Assembly: GCF_040436345.1 (NCBI RefSeq)
Contig: NC_133234.1
Coordinates: forward strand, 12,213,446 to 12,277,445
Source of the DNA: Pagrus major
Taxonomy: Eukaryota; Chordata; Actinopteri; Spariformes; Sparidae
DNA: 64,000 bases
Direction of reading: 5' to 3'
A program made the translations under genes and the position numbers. This document shows positions 1 through 12,700 of the stretch, one piece after another (position 1 is the stretch's first letter; each line of letters begins with the position of its first letter). The notes under the pieces were generated by a model that had not been told where the DNA came from, made no database searches, and saw only the letters and a list, made by a program, of their open reading frames with translations.

Positions 1-485
1 GCAGGGGGGTTGTTAGTTGAATATGTTAGTCTAGCCTGACTTATTGATCCTTTATCTGACTGAGGTTTGTGCAAGTTGGAATCTATGGTCCCCACTATGG
101 CTCTGAAATATTAGCAGCCTAAATGTGCTGTGTATTGATGAATACATGACGCTGTCTGTGGTGCCTTTTTGCAGACGGAGTTGTAAGTGTCCCTTTTTCT
201 CTCAGTCCTGCTCTTCTGTCAGTTTCATATTGGATATATAATATTCTCTGAACTATATACTATAAATCCTTAATTCTATACCATATCATAGCGTATGTAC
301 TCTATAGAGTTGCGTCAACCTCATGATCGAAGTGACAAGTAGCAACATGTAGTCACAGAAGAGCGAGAGGATCCCATTGCTCAATTCCTCCTCATACAAA
401 TTAACAATTCACCAACTGGGGCTTGTAAATAAATAACTATTTCCTCTCATTTATGTACTAATGTCGTATTTTTCCTTCCTCATAA

Positions 486-1516
<1,031 letters not shown>

Positions 1517-3185
1517 AACCAGGAGTGGTTTTAGTGAGGCCGAAACAGTACATCAACAGTGTGGAGTTTCACCTGACGGCGTGAAGAACTTTTAAAAAGG
1601 AAAGTGGGAGGGGACCATTTTCAGCAAACCTGACTGTACTATCATAACTGAACTTGAATTCAAAGAGACTCCACAGTGAAGGTGAAGACGTTAGTAAATG
1701 TAAAATGTGTGTTTGTGTGTGATTGTGTACATCGTGTGACAGACAATCTAAGTAAGAGTGTTTTAGGACTCATCAGCCTCCCTGCAATCTCTCTTGGAGG
1801 AGGGCTGTGTGGCTTACTTTGATGTTTATTCATTGTTAAAAAAAAAAAAAAGTAGGAATTTCTATACTATCTAACAGGATTTGGGTATCATTTGTATACC
1901 TCTCACTTACATTTGAATCATTCAAGATTACAAATCTCTAGGTACACATTGGTCACAAGCACATTTCTACTGTTGGGTGAAAACCTGTTGAGTTAATTGG
2001 TTTTTCAAAAAGTTTCATCAATGGTTGTAGAATTTGTACCTCCACTGAAGTCAAAACAGTAAGTCATCAAAATGGGAGTGACTAGGTTTTCACACAATGT
2101 TATGAAAGCTTTTTTTCCTAAAAATGATGTTAAGTTTTGTCCTTAATGTGCACACTTATAAGAAAAAGCATGTTACTTGTGCCAATACAACAAAATATTT
2201 TGCTCTTTAGTATTGGTTTACTCATCTACTGAGAAACTAATTGAACACCTGCAAATATTACTGCACACAGCTTTCTGTGAAGTCTAACTAGCCCATGCTG
2301 ACATTTGTAGCTGCAGCATTTTGATTTCCTCATGCAAACATTATGTACTAGGCCTCAAACCTGTCGAATAAAAAAATGCCTCATATAGGACAAGACAGAA
2401 TGTAATTATCCAGGGTAACAACAATTATATAGTGTCTTAGTTTAGAGCCACTTTTATCGCTTTGTCAAAATCCAACATCCGATTTTTTTGTTCAAAATGC
2501 TTTACATGTAATCTATGCTTCATTTATGTTATTCTATCGTGTTACTGTGTTCATGCTCTAAGTGTAAACATCAACAGAAGCACTTTGCTGTCACCATATA
2601 ACATAAGAACCCCGACACACGCCAGTCTCTGCTCTCTGTCAAAGCACACAAAAACACTGAGCCTAGGCTTTTGTATGGTGCTAGGTATATAACATGTCAT
2701 AATTAAAAACTGTGCAAATAGAGCCATCACGTAGGTGTCAGTCAATCTCGTTCAAAGCTGGTCTTTTCTGATTACCCTCTGATTACGCTTTATTTTATAG
2801 TGCGGCAAATTGAAGATATGTTAAAAGATCAGTAAACTAAGAACAGATGGACAACAAAACAATGACATTTCACTGTACATGAGCAATTTGTTTTATTTTT
2901 GTTAGTAGATGTTGTAATGTATGTAGCTAGCCCCCGAAATGAAGGTTTAAGATGGAAAAAAAATCCCTGTGTTAGATCACAGATCGGTATCACTTTGGCT
3001 GATACGGTTTCACTGAGTGGAGTTAACTGATAGAGTCTAAATGAAATGTTAGGGTTTTTACTGTTTTTGTCATTTTTCATTAATTTCTTGTTAAATGTTT
3101 TGTTCTGGATTGTAAACTCAAACTGTATATGTATAAATCATGTACATGTGGAATATATTGTATAATAAAACCTAGAGGTGGTACT
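1517..3185 (+). other. slc17a7: 3' UTR of slc17a7
   Basis: After the stop codon there is about 1.65 kb of non-coding, AT-rich sequence without intron signals. AATAAA occurs at about 2367-2372 and at 3164-3169; the second is followed by TG-containing sequence and is the likelier end of the longest transcript. The exact cleavage site is inferred. Confidence 0.6.
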
Positions 3186-3190
3186 TCCTG

Positions 3191-5720
3191 TACAATTATT
3201 ACAGATATGCTTCACAGTTAATGCATTTCTCCAACTTTTATGTTTGAGTGTTTGGTATTGGGTGGTGCATAAACTATCTTGCTAAAAAATAGATGATTAC
3301 AGCAATGTTACATTTTTAATCTGCCTTTTTGTTTTGTTTTTGTTTTGCTCAAGCCAACTTTCCTCTGCTGCATTCCCGCTTCAGGCACTAATAATGTAGG
3401 TCTTTGGATACAGTGGTTTCATGTTACCCCTAATGCTGTACTCCTCTGTAGACAGCATATTGATCAACAGGGTAAAGTATAAGAACATGGAAATGAAGAA
3501 GAAAAAATAGATTTTTATGGCACCAGAGCACAGGACTTGCCAGTTTTCCTCAGCCAGAAAAAAAGCACTGAGGGCTTCACCCTCGCTGTCCTGCTTTGGT
3601 CTCTGAAATCACTCGGATTATCCTGCATCCATCTGCCAGTGGGGGAAATAGTAGCTACCTGGATTTAACTTCAGTTCTATAAGTAACGTGCCGCCGTCTA
3701 ACAGACTTTGCTTTTGCTTTCATTTACTCTTTGTGGCTCCATCTCGGTACCTTGAGAGAGATCATTGCAGTCACCACCCGATCTAAGAATAGTAGAAACC
3801 ACACTATATAAAGCACCAGTGCACCTGCCTCTAGTTAAGAGGGATACACATTTACTCTTAGAGCTGGAGTTACATTCAGGTAACTATTTCGATTTCATTT
3901 GTTTTATGGCCTCTAACAGGCTTTGCCTTTGGCCATGTCTGAGTCAAAGACATGTGAAGTACTTCCAGCTGGGCCTAAATATGGTCACAAATATTCCAGA
4001 CTCAACCACTGAGGTGGTGAAAGACTTCAAGTAGTCAGGCCATGGAGCACCGCTGGCGTACGGTTCCCACAACCAAGCCGCACTGCATGACCAAAAGGCA
4101 TCAGTCTAATTCAGAGAGTGCCTCACATTGCACCAAGCACTGAGTGAGTCACAGTCAGACGTCATGTCCCTGAGATACGACTGCACACAAGTGGATGTGG
4201 AAGACCAGGACATGGCCAAGCAAATGACATCGACTGATATAACAGGGCAGCCGACAAGGCAGTGGTCCTAGTGGAGCAGAACCTGAGAACCTCCTGAGAG
4301 GTGCTACCCATTGTCACATAACCCTCGCGAAATCCAATGAGCCTGCCGCTGGCCCAACACAGGGCTCCAGGGTACAACTATTTTTGTCGCACATGCGCCC
4401 AAAAATCAGCAGGCCAGGTTAAAAACAAATTGCTTATGCTGTGATTTAAATGAAGAAAAACATTTATCTGCACCTTTATTTCTGCACCTTTAACAATTGT
4501 TTACATAATCAGTTAAAAAATGTAATTAAAAGTGCAACCAGTGTAAAGTTAGTCTGGAGCCCTGCAACAGAGAACTACCCTGGGCTTGCGTGTCATGAAA
4601 GATGAAAAATCAGTCAGGCTTGTTGTGCAGTCCATGTAACAGCAAAGTGCGCTCATGGGACACAAGGTGTGAAGGTGCTTGTTTTTGTGAGGCAGGGGGA
4701 AAAAAAGGCATTTTATATAGAACAGTGTTTTCACTCCTGTCACCCTTAGTTTCCAGTGCTGCGGCTGTTGGTGGCCTTCAGTCATGGGTGTGGTTCATTT
4801 ATTAGTGTGCTTTTTTTCCTTTTCTTTTTTATGTGAAGTGTGTTTTGTTATTTCTCACATGTAAAATACTCCCAGGACTCCATCTTGGCTCTTCTGTCAT
4901 GGTTTGACTGTACACTCCTTTTCTTTATAAAGCTTTAATAGTTAAATGTTGTTAATAAATAGCTATTATAATAATTATGGCAGATATTCCCACAAAGACT
5001 TTAGTCATTTACTCATTTTGAGAGTTATAATACTCCAGGAAAGTATAAAACTCACCTTTGTATGGATTGTGAAATATCTTTTCCATGGTAGCCACTTCTT
5101 TTCTGTTTTTCAGTCAAGCACGTCCTGGCCAGCATCAGGTCGGATGGGGGTCGCCATCTTGTAACGTCATATCAACGTTATCTTTTGACGGTTTGAAAAC
5201 GATGTTATGTCACTCGTGATGGTTGTGCCTTAAATGAGTCCAGGGTCAGGGTGTCAGCGTGTCTCCCTTTAAGGCACTGATTGTCTCCGTGACTGTAAAA
5301 CATCTTCCCACTTTAGACAAACTCCTTTGTTTAAAATATTAAAGCAATTAAAGCAGAACTAGCAGAAAGTGCGGTGAGGACTGACGGGTAAAGTTATGCT
5401 AAAGGCTAATAAGCCCGCTAGCAAACGAGGCTAAAAACACAGCAGCCTACAACACTCAAGGAACCACAGGCTCACACGGAAACACAACAAACACCATTAC
5501 TGCTCCATTCAAAGGTATGTATTCCTTGTATATAACACCACTGCCTTTTAAAACTTTGTAGAGAAAAATATTGTCCAGTACTGATAATGTTACACAAGAA
5601 GATGCAGTATAGCACATGCATGGATTCCACTCTTTAGCCTTATGGAAGTTAATCTCTTCTAGCTAGACATACATTTTGTGATAAGTGATTTTAATAATAA
5701 AACAAAGAAACAAACCAGAG
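3191..5720. other. Intergenic region between slc17a7 and the Ig receptor gene
   Basis: No coding exon is supported. The gene to the left runs rightward and the one to the right runs leftward, so this is the gap between two converging 3' ends. The stretch from about 5160 to 5520 has the look of a dispersed teleost repeat, but I could not place its ends. Nothing else stands out. Confidence 0.5.
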
Positions 5721-5729
5721 GTAATCGAA

Positions 5730-6212
5730 ATAGCTTTATTTCAGCATAGATAAAAAAAACAGGAAAGAAGTTTCACTACAAATTAAGCTGATATCTAAAG
5801 TGCTTTTACATCTAAATACTAAACTAGAAACTATGCAATATGCAATACCGTTTCTTAAGTGCAAAAATATAACAGAACAAGATGTTGGTAAGGCAAATAC
5901 ATTTAACAAAAAAAATAACAAATCCGGAGACTATTCTCCATCTCTATACGAATAATGCTACATGATTTGATATGATATGATACAACATAAGCAAAATAGT
6001 TTTTCTGGGAAAGAGTGAATGTGCTCGCCCTTGTCCCATCACTGAAAGCAGATTTTCATGGATCAAGCACTCAATCTCCTTATGTGTGTACGAAGAGGCA
6101 TAGAAAAGCTTTTTTTTTTTTTGAGAAATAGCTGTGTACATGTGAACAGGTCCTTAGTCTACTTCTTTTCTTCCACTATCTCATATTCCTCATCCTTCCC
6201 CACTAATTCATA
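5730..6212 (-). other. 3' UTR of the Fc-receptor-like gene
   Basis: Downstream (leftward) of the stop at 6213-6215 the minus strand has no further coding signal. TTTATT at 5735-5740 on the plus strand reads AATAAA on the minus strand and is a plausible poly(A) signal, giving a 3' UTR of roughly 0.48 kb. Confidence 0.55.
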
Positions 6213-6716
6213 TCACTCACCTCCTGCTCCCCCCTTTGCTCCCAGGGTGTGATATACTCCCTCCTTCATTCCCTCTTTCCTCAGTGCTTCATATCCCCCT
6301 GCTCCTCCACCTGCCCCTTCCCCTCCCAGGGTGTGATATTCTCCCCCCTTCATTCCCTCTTTCTTCAGTGCTTCATATCCCCCTGCTCCTCCTGCTGCCC
6401 CCTCCTCTCCCAGGGTATTGTATACTCCCTCCTTCATTCCCTCTTTTTTCAGTGCTTCATATCCCCCTGCTCCTCCTGCTGCCCCCTCCTCTCCCAGGGT
6501 ATTGTATACTCCCTCCTTCATTCCCTCTTTCCTCAGTGCTTCATATCCCCCTGCTCCTCCTGCTGCCCCCTCCTCTCCCAGGGTATTGTATACGCCCTCC
6601 TTCATTCCCTCTTTCCTCAGTGCTTCATATCCCCCTGCTCCTCCTGCTGCCCCTGCCTCTCCCAGGGTGTGGTATACCCCCTCTTTCATCTCCTCTTTCT
6701 TCAGCGGTTCATATTC
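6213..6716 (-). repeat. 84-bp coding minisatellite encoding ITAM-like units
   Basis: Unit starts (GGGTRTKG on the plus strand) fall at 6245, 6329, 6413, 6497, 6581 and 6665, an exact 84-bp period over about six copies. On the minus strand each unit encodes 28 residues: a YEAL tyrosine motif, nine residues, a YNTL or YHTL motif, then a Gly/Ala/Glu linker (GEEGAAGGAGG). Copies in the middle are nearly identical. The period is a multiple of three, so copy-number changes keep the frame. It also keeps other frames open on both strands. Confidence 0.95.
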
Positions 6717-9700
6717 ACCCTTCCTCTCTCCACCCGTTGCTTCTGGGTGAAGGGTGTCGTACTCGCCGCCCCTTTGGGCACCATGTAGCACCTCGTATTT
6801 GTCATCACCTTTGTCTCGTGTCCTCAGTGCCACATCCTCGTATATTGGTCCTGAAGGAGAAAAATGAGTGCTATGAATTACCTTCAGTGTGCTTACGGAC
6901 AGTGAAAAAAGTAGTAGTTACTCACCTGTGGCATTTCTCTTCTTGTACCATAGATAAGCTGCAAGTGCAATGACTGCACCTAGAATCACCAGCATGACGA
7001 ACAAAACCACTACAATGATTTTGATGGGAGGTTTATCTGAAACAGAGAGGAAACATAATCCCTGTGACCATGTGATATGTAGTTTATATTAACTGAATTC
7101 ATTTTAGCAAGTTAGGCAGTTTTAGGCAGTTTATTATAGAGGTCTGGCCATTAGCACTTCGATACATGAATTTTCAAAGCAACATTTGACATCTAACAGA
7201 GCTCCAACAGGCCAAATAATATGTAGTCAAACTGAAAACACAAAAGTGATGAAGCAGATGCAGTCTGATGTCCGATGACTTTTAGTGTCCAGGATGGGTG
7301 AAGATCCAAATACCAGTGGATCCTACAATTCCCAGAATGCAACTCTTAAGTGTTATTTGTTAGACCCTGTCTTTCAAACCCCATTTCCCCTTGTCTGTAA
7401 GAAATTGTGACTCAAACAGTGTGTCCAGGTGCCAGATGCATACAGCTGTGTAGAGTCACAAGTAAAACAGTGTGAACTAACAAAGATGGAAATTTGTATA
7501 CGCATTCTTTTCATTAGATCAATAAAGATGTTTGTATGCTTGATTCTGTTTTATAAATCACTGTCAATAGTGTGCATGTGCGCATATGCATGAGCTTTAT
7601 TTCACTCCCATCATCCATAAACGGATGTAGAAATGGCCTGATTTGCATATTGATACTTATGCCCATTCCACACTCATTTGACCTGAAGAAAAGCAAAGAA
7701 AAGTACAAAACTGAAAAAGTACAACTGATTGTGTTTCATCAGTCATCAGTTTCAACAATATCAAAGTCCATTAGCAGGAACTTACAAACGTAACTGTTGC
7801 TGAGAAAAGACATCCCTGTCTTCCACACAGCTCTGCAGGCATAAGTACCGCTCTTCGTTGGCATCATGAACCCTTGGCTGGAATCTAGAAGGTGTGATGG
7901 CTGACCATAATCATCATTATCGTTGTAGTACCAATGATAGGAAGAAGCACTGGGACAAAGTGGACAAGAACACGACAAGCCAGCATTTCCAGAAAGAACC
8001 GCCTTCATAGAAGCCACTGAAAAAGGACAAATGAGGAGACTTTTAAATTTGTCTGCTGGAGAGAAGAATGCATGTGTAAAGCATACAGTATCACACAAAA
8101 GAGGGCACTAAAAGTCAGCAGTCACTGCACTCAAAGTTTTGGATATGCATACCTTGGACAAACACCTCTTGATTATCAGAGGCCAAATGGTACGGGGGCC
8201 CTCCAGTGCGATCCTTGTATGTGAAGGTGGCGTCACACTTATATCTTCCCTTTGCAGATTCTGTCACAGTTGGGATAGTATAAGTAGGAACGATACTTTC
8301 CTGAATTATTGTATCATTTTTGTAGAAAGTTGCGCGGGTGATCCGATCTGTGCCCCAAGCAAGGCACCTCAGAGTCAGACTATCCCCAGCTACAGCAGGC
8401 AGATGATTCATTTCCAGCAATACCTCCTTGTCTGAAAGAAGATGAAGATTGTATTTGTTTTATCTCCATAATTTAAATGAATAAAAATAAAACCAGCTGG
8501 TGAACGTAGTGGAGCATTTAACAGCTAAAGAGCCAGATATTTCCCTCAGGAGTTGGCGGAGAACAAAAACGGAGCTAGAAGTAGGGCTGGGCGATATGGC
8601 CTTAAAATGATATTGCCATGTTTTTAGGCTATATGACAATACACAATATGTATTTATATTTTTATTTATATATTTTGAAATCTCCTCAAAACATCAAAAC
8701 AATATTTTTGAACAAATACCTTGATATTGATAAAAATATAAACATATATTAATCACAGAAAAGAAGCATTACAGTTTTTGCCTAATGCTTAAACACTAAA
8801 AGTGGTTGCTATGCCCAAAGCATCACAACCTCTAACTTTGGTGACCATGCCCTAAACAAAAGCACCAACCCTGCAAACATAATATATGCTTTGCACTGTG
8901 TTTGAAATTCTCCAACACACTTCTTGCAAAACACTACACACTGTTTTTTACATAAGACACATTGTTCAAAAAGGAAATCTCATACAATCATTGGGAAAAC
9001 ACATCTATTTAAAATACAAAACACAACTACAATTGGAAAAGCACACAGACTCACACACATGAAAACATTTAAAATCTAATTGTAGACCAATCAGTCTAAG
9101 CCATAGCACTACAAATACACCTGATGTGAGCTCAGCTCCTTTGTGCCAACTTTGGAAACATGTAGGCAGAAAGAGGAAGAGGGAGAGTAAGAGCAGTAGC
9201 AGGATGAGGAAGAGGACGAAGAAGGGGAGCAGGCAACAGAAGGAGACAAATATCTGATGACATGAGGGCCACTTTGGTGGACCATGTAATAAATCATGGC
9301 CTTACAATGAGGGAGGCTGGGCAGAGAGTCCAGCCAAACCTAAGTCGCTACTCAGTTGCCTCAATTATTACAACTTTCAGACTGGAAAACAGGCATGTTT
9401 TGAAGTTTCCACACTAAACTGTACCAAAGAAATTACAGTATTGCACATTGTTCAAACACACAGTACAATACATTGCTGTATTACTGTAGGTCTATTGGTC
9501 TAAAGTACAAAATGTATGATGTTTCATTTTCTACAGAACTGCCAGACGACCTGCACGGGGTGGAAGGCAGATTATGTTCAGTGATGAACAGGAGGTGGCC
9601 ATAGTTAACATTGTTTTAGCAAATAACGAAATCCGGCTTTGTGAATTGAAAGAGCAGGTCATCGCAGATCAAATAACCTTCGCTGACATCAACACTGTCA

Positions 9701-12700
9701 GCATATCTACGCTCTCCCGCATCCTTAAAAAGCACAACATTTCACTGAAGCAGCTGTATAGAGTTCCATTCGAGAGGAACAGTGCGAGAGTCAAAGACCT
9801 CCGTCATGACTATGTGCAAGTAACACCCCAGCCCCCCCCCCTTTTTTTTTTACTTTTGCAAAAACCTGAAAAACAAAAAAAATCTGAAGCGTTTCCATTT
9901 TGTTTTCATGTGTCTAGATCAACTGTAGTGGATCAATCTTTCACAAAAAAAAAATCTGTATGAGTCTTTTAAAGTCAAAAACCATCCAAAGTACTGAATA
10001 CAGCTGTGTTTTGCATAAAGCACATCTGTGTGTTGTTGCTGCTAGGAAAGAGTAATTCAAAGGTGCATGTGTTTAACGTTTTGATGCTAAAAACAGTTTT
10101 GAAATGGGATTGTTAGGTTTTGTTTCAAGAGTTTCATTTTGCCATATAAGTTAGGAGTTTATCTTCATGTGCTGTGTCTTACTCAGCCTGTGTGTTAAGT
10201 TATGACACAGTGAGCCAAAGTCTGCTACATGTGTGTAAGCATTCGGCAAAAACTGTAAGATAAGAGCAGGCCTACCTGAGGTCCAGACTGTGATTTGGTT
10301 ACTTCTAAGTTTTAGAGCACTGTCAGTACACCAGAAAATGGTCTCAGGAACTTCCAGCCTCTTGGGTTGAAAGTCCAGGCTCACAGTGTCATGCTTCTTC
10401 TTCAACACAATCTTCTTCTGCTGCTCTCCCCTGTAGACCCAGCAATTCCATTCCCCCAGACCGTCGTCGTTGTGGAGCTGCAGGACAACTGAACTTCCAT
10501 TCTTCATCACTGGGTGGCCTGTCTTGATGGTGAGTGAGGCTCTGGGAATGTATTCTGAATGGTAAAAAGATAAATGTTACTATTATTTGTATGTAGTGTA
10601 TTTCCCTTTACACTTTTGGGAGTTTAAACTCCAATATACTCATGTTAATGTGGTACACTTACTATGGACGTCGATTTGGCGCTTCTCACTTCTTTCCCCA
10701 TTGCTCTCACACTCATAAAAGCCTGCGTGGTTGGGGGTAGCACATGCTACCCTCCAGGTTTTTTTCGTCACCGTTTGCTCATTGCCGTTGAAATACCATT
10801 TCACTGTACTCCCACTTGCACTGTTGTCACAGCTCAGATAAAATAAGTCCCCAGAGAAAATCTCTTTTAATTCGGGTGACATAGAAACTAAGGAGGCAGG
10901 AGACAAAGGAAAAGAAGACAAACAGTCAATAAGCTCTTATGTAGACATTCTGACACCTGGTACAATTTATGTCATCGCAAGAAACTACAAAAGGCTGTTG
11001 TAACTTAGTACGTTTACTCAAGTACTGTACTAAAATATAAATTTGAGTTACTTTTTCATTCAACTTTATACTTGTACTCCACTACATTTGTCTGACAGCT
11101 TTAGTTACTATTTACTTTTCAGAATACATTTTGCAGAATTCCTTTCCAGTGAAAACCACGTATCTCCAAACTTGGTAATGTGAATTTTTCTGATGAACTG
11201 ATGGTTGGAGTGTTCCTTTATGAGTTGTGAAAGTCATACTTCTTGAGCTAAATTAAAGCTCCTATTTGTAGGAGAGTTGATTTTTGAGTCTCATTCCTAA
11301 CTCGTGAAATGCTAACACTTTGGGTTGGTATGTCGAGTCAGTTACCAACCCAAAGCGTCAGTATTTGACGAGTTGGGAATGAGACTCAAAGATCAACCAA
11401 TTTACAAAGTTAAGATTAACGGGTCACAAAGCTGAAACAGGCCGTTTTATGATTACTTTGAAGACAGTGATGCTACAAACATAAGATGATCTTATGAATA
11501 TAATGCATTGCTATAGATTAAATTACCCAACATTATTTAAAGCAGTTAAATTCACAACCACAAACAACTACAGCAGTAAAATGCATATTTACTGCAGTAA
11601 TAATTATCCCAAAACTTCATATATAATAATAAAACATTGACAAGGACCATTTTACTGCACAATGGGCACTTTTACTTTTGATGCTAAAATATACATTTAC
11701 TTCAGTAAGGTTTCTCAATGAAGTGCTTTTACTTGTAATGGAGTATTTTCATAGTGTTGTATTAGTACTTTTAATAAAGTAAGGGTGCTTCTTCCACCAC
11801 TGCTGACAACTTAAATTTGGAAGATGGAGGGCTGACTGCTTTTGCAAACTTTTTAGCACTTATTACCTTGTGGTATTTGCTGACATCTCACCAGGAGCAC
11901 GGACACTGAAACAAAAATTTAAAAAATGTTATTCTTCAATAAACAAACAGTCTTTCATGACACAGTCTACATTAGTCTGTACCAGATCAGGTCGAATATC
12001 AAAATGGTGATTCGCAAAATCTACTTCTTTTTGTGCGACATCACAGATCTGTGAAAACATATTGAACTTTTAATTGTAGTTTAGAAATTAAATAATTAAT
12101 ATATTCAAAAATATAAGTTTGGTCTCAAACAGTGTAACCAGAGCTGTGATGTTGTTTTTTCCTATCTATTTTTTGTTAATGAAGTTAAATTGTCTGTAGG
12201 TGGTGCTATTTCATTTTGTCTCTTCAGCCACAGGGCCTAGTACTGCTCATGGAAGCTATACAGTTGTTTTTATTCAACCTGAAATTGACAGCATAATTAC
12301 ATTGCTTTACTGTCCCACGATGCTTCTGTACAAAGGAACTCATAATAAGTAAAAAAAATAATAGTTTATGTGGTGCACCTGATTGAATAGAATAAGAATA
12401 AGTGATCACTAATAGAAAAAAGTTCACCACTTCCTCTTCTTTTCTAGTCTTTTGCCAAATGAGGGTTTTCTAATGTTCCCCATATTTTTTTTCTTTATTT
12501 CTGCCTATAATTTTTTTTACTGCATATCAATATACTGTAGAATCATAAAACACTGACTGTTATTTGTTTGGAAGCTCAAGGATGGTCTCTGTATATCTAT
12601 GGTGTACAACTGACTTTAGACATTAGTCTGAACATTACATATCTTTTTAAAGTTTTAAATCATATCAGATCTGTAGTATTTTGATTAATTACTGGATTAA

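Noticed and set aside
171..190. TTTGCAG followed by 8 nt and GTAAGT, resembling a tiny exon near the left edge
   Set aside because: The 8-nt segment would break the reading frame into the VGLUT exon at 487, and no known VGLUT exon fits.
6213..6850. Reading of the receptor tail as an ITIM (inhibitory) array
   Set aside because: The residue two before almost every tyrosine is Gly, Asp or Lys, not the aliphatic residue or Ser expected for ITIMs, and the motifs come in ITAM-like pairs. A YxxΦ endocytic role remains possible.
6236..6973. Long open frames on the plus strand opposite the receptor tail (up to 245 codons)
   Set aside because: They exist because the 84-bp repeat keeps every frame open. 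The minus-strand frame joins correctly to upstream exons and ends at a sensible stop.
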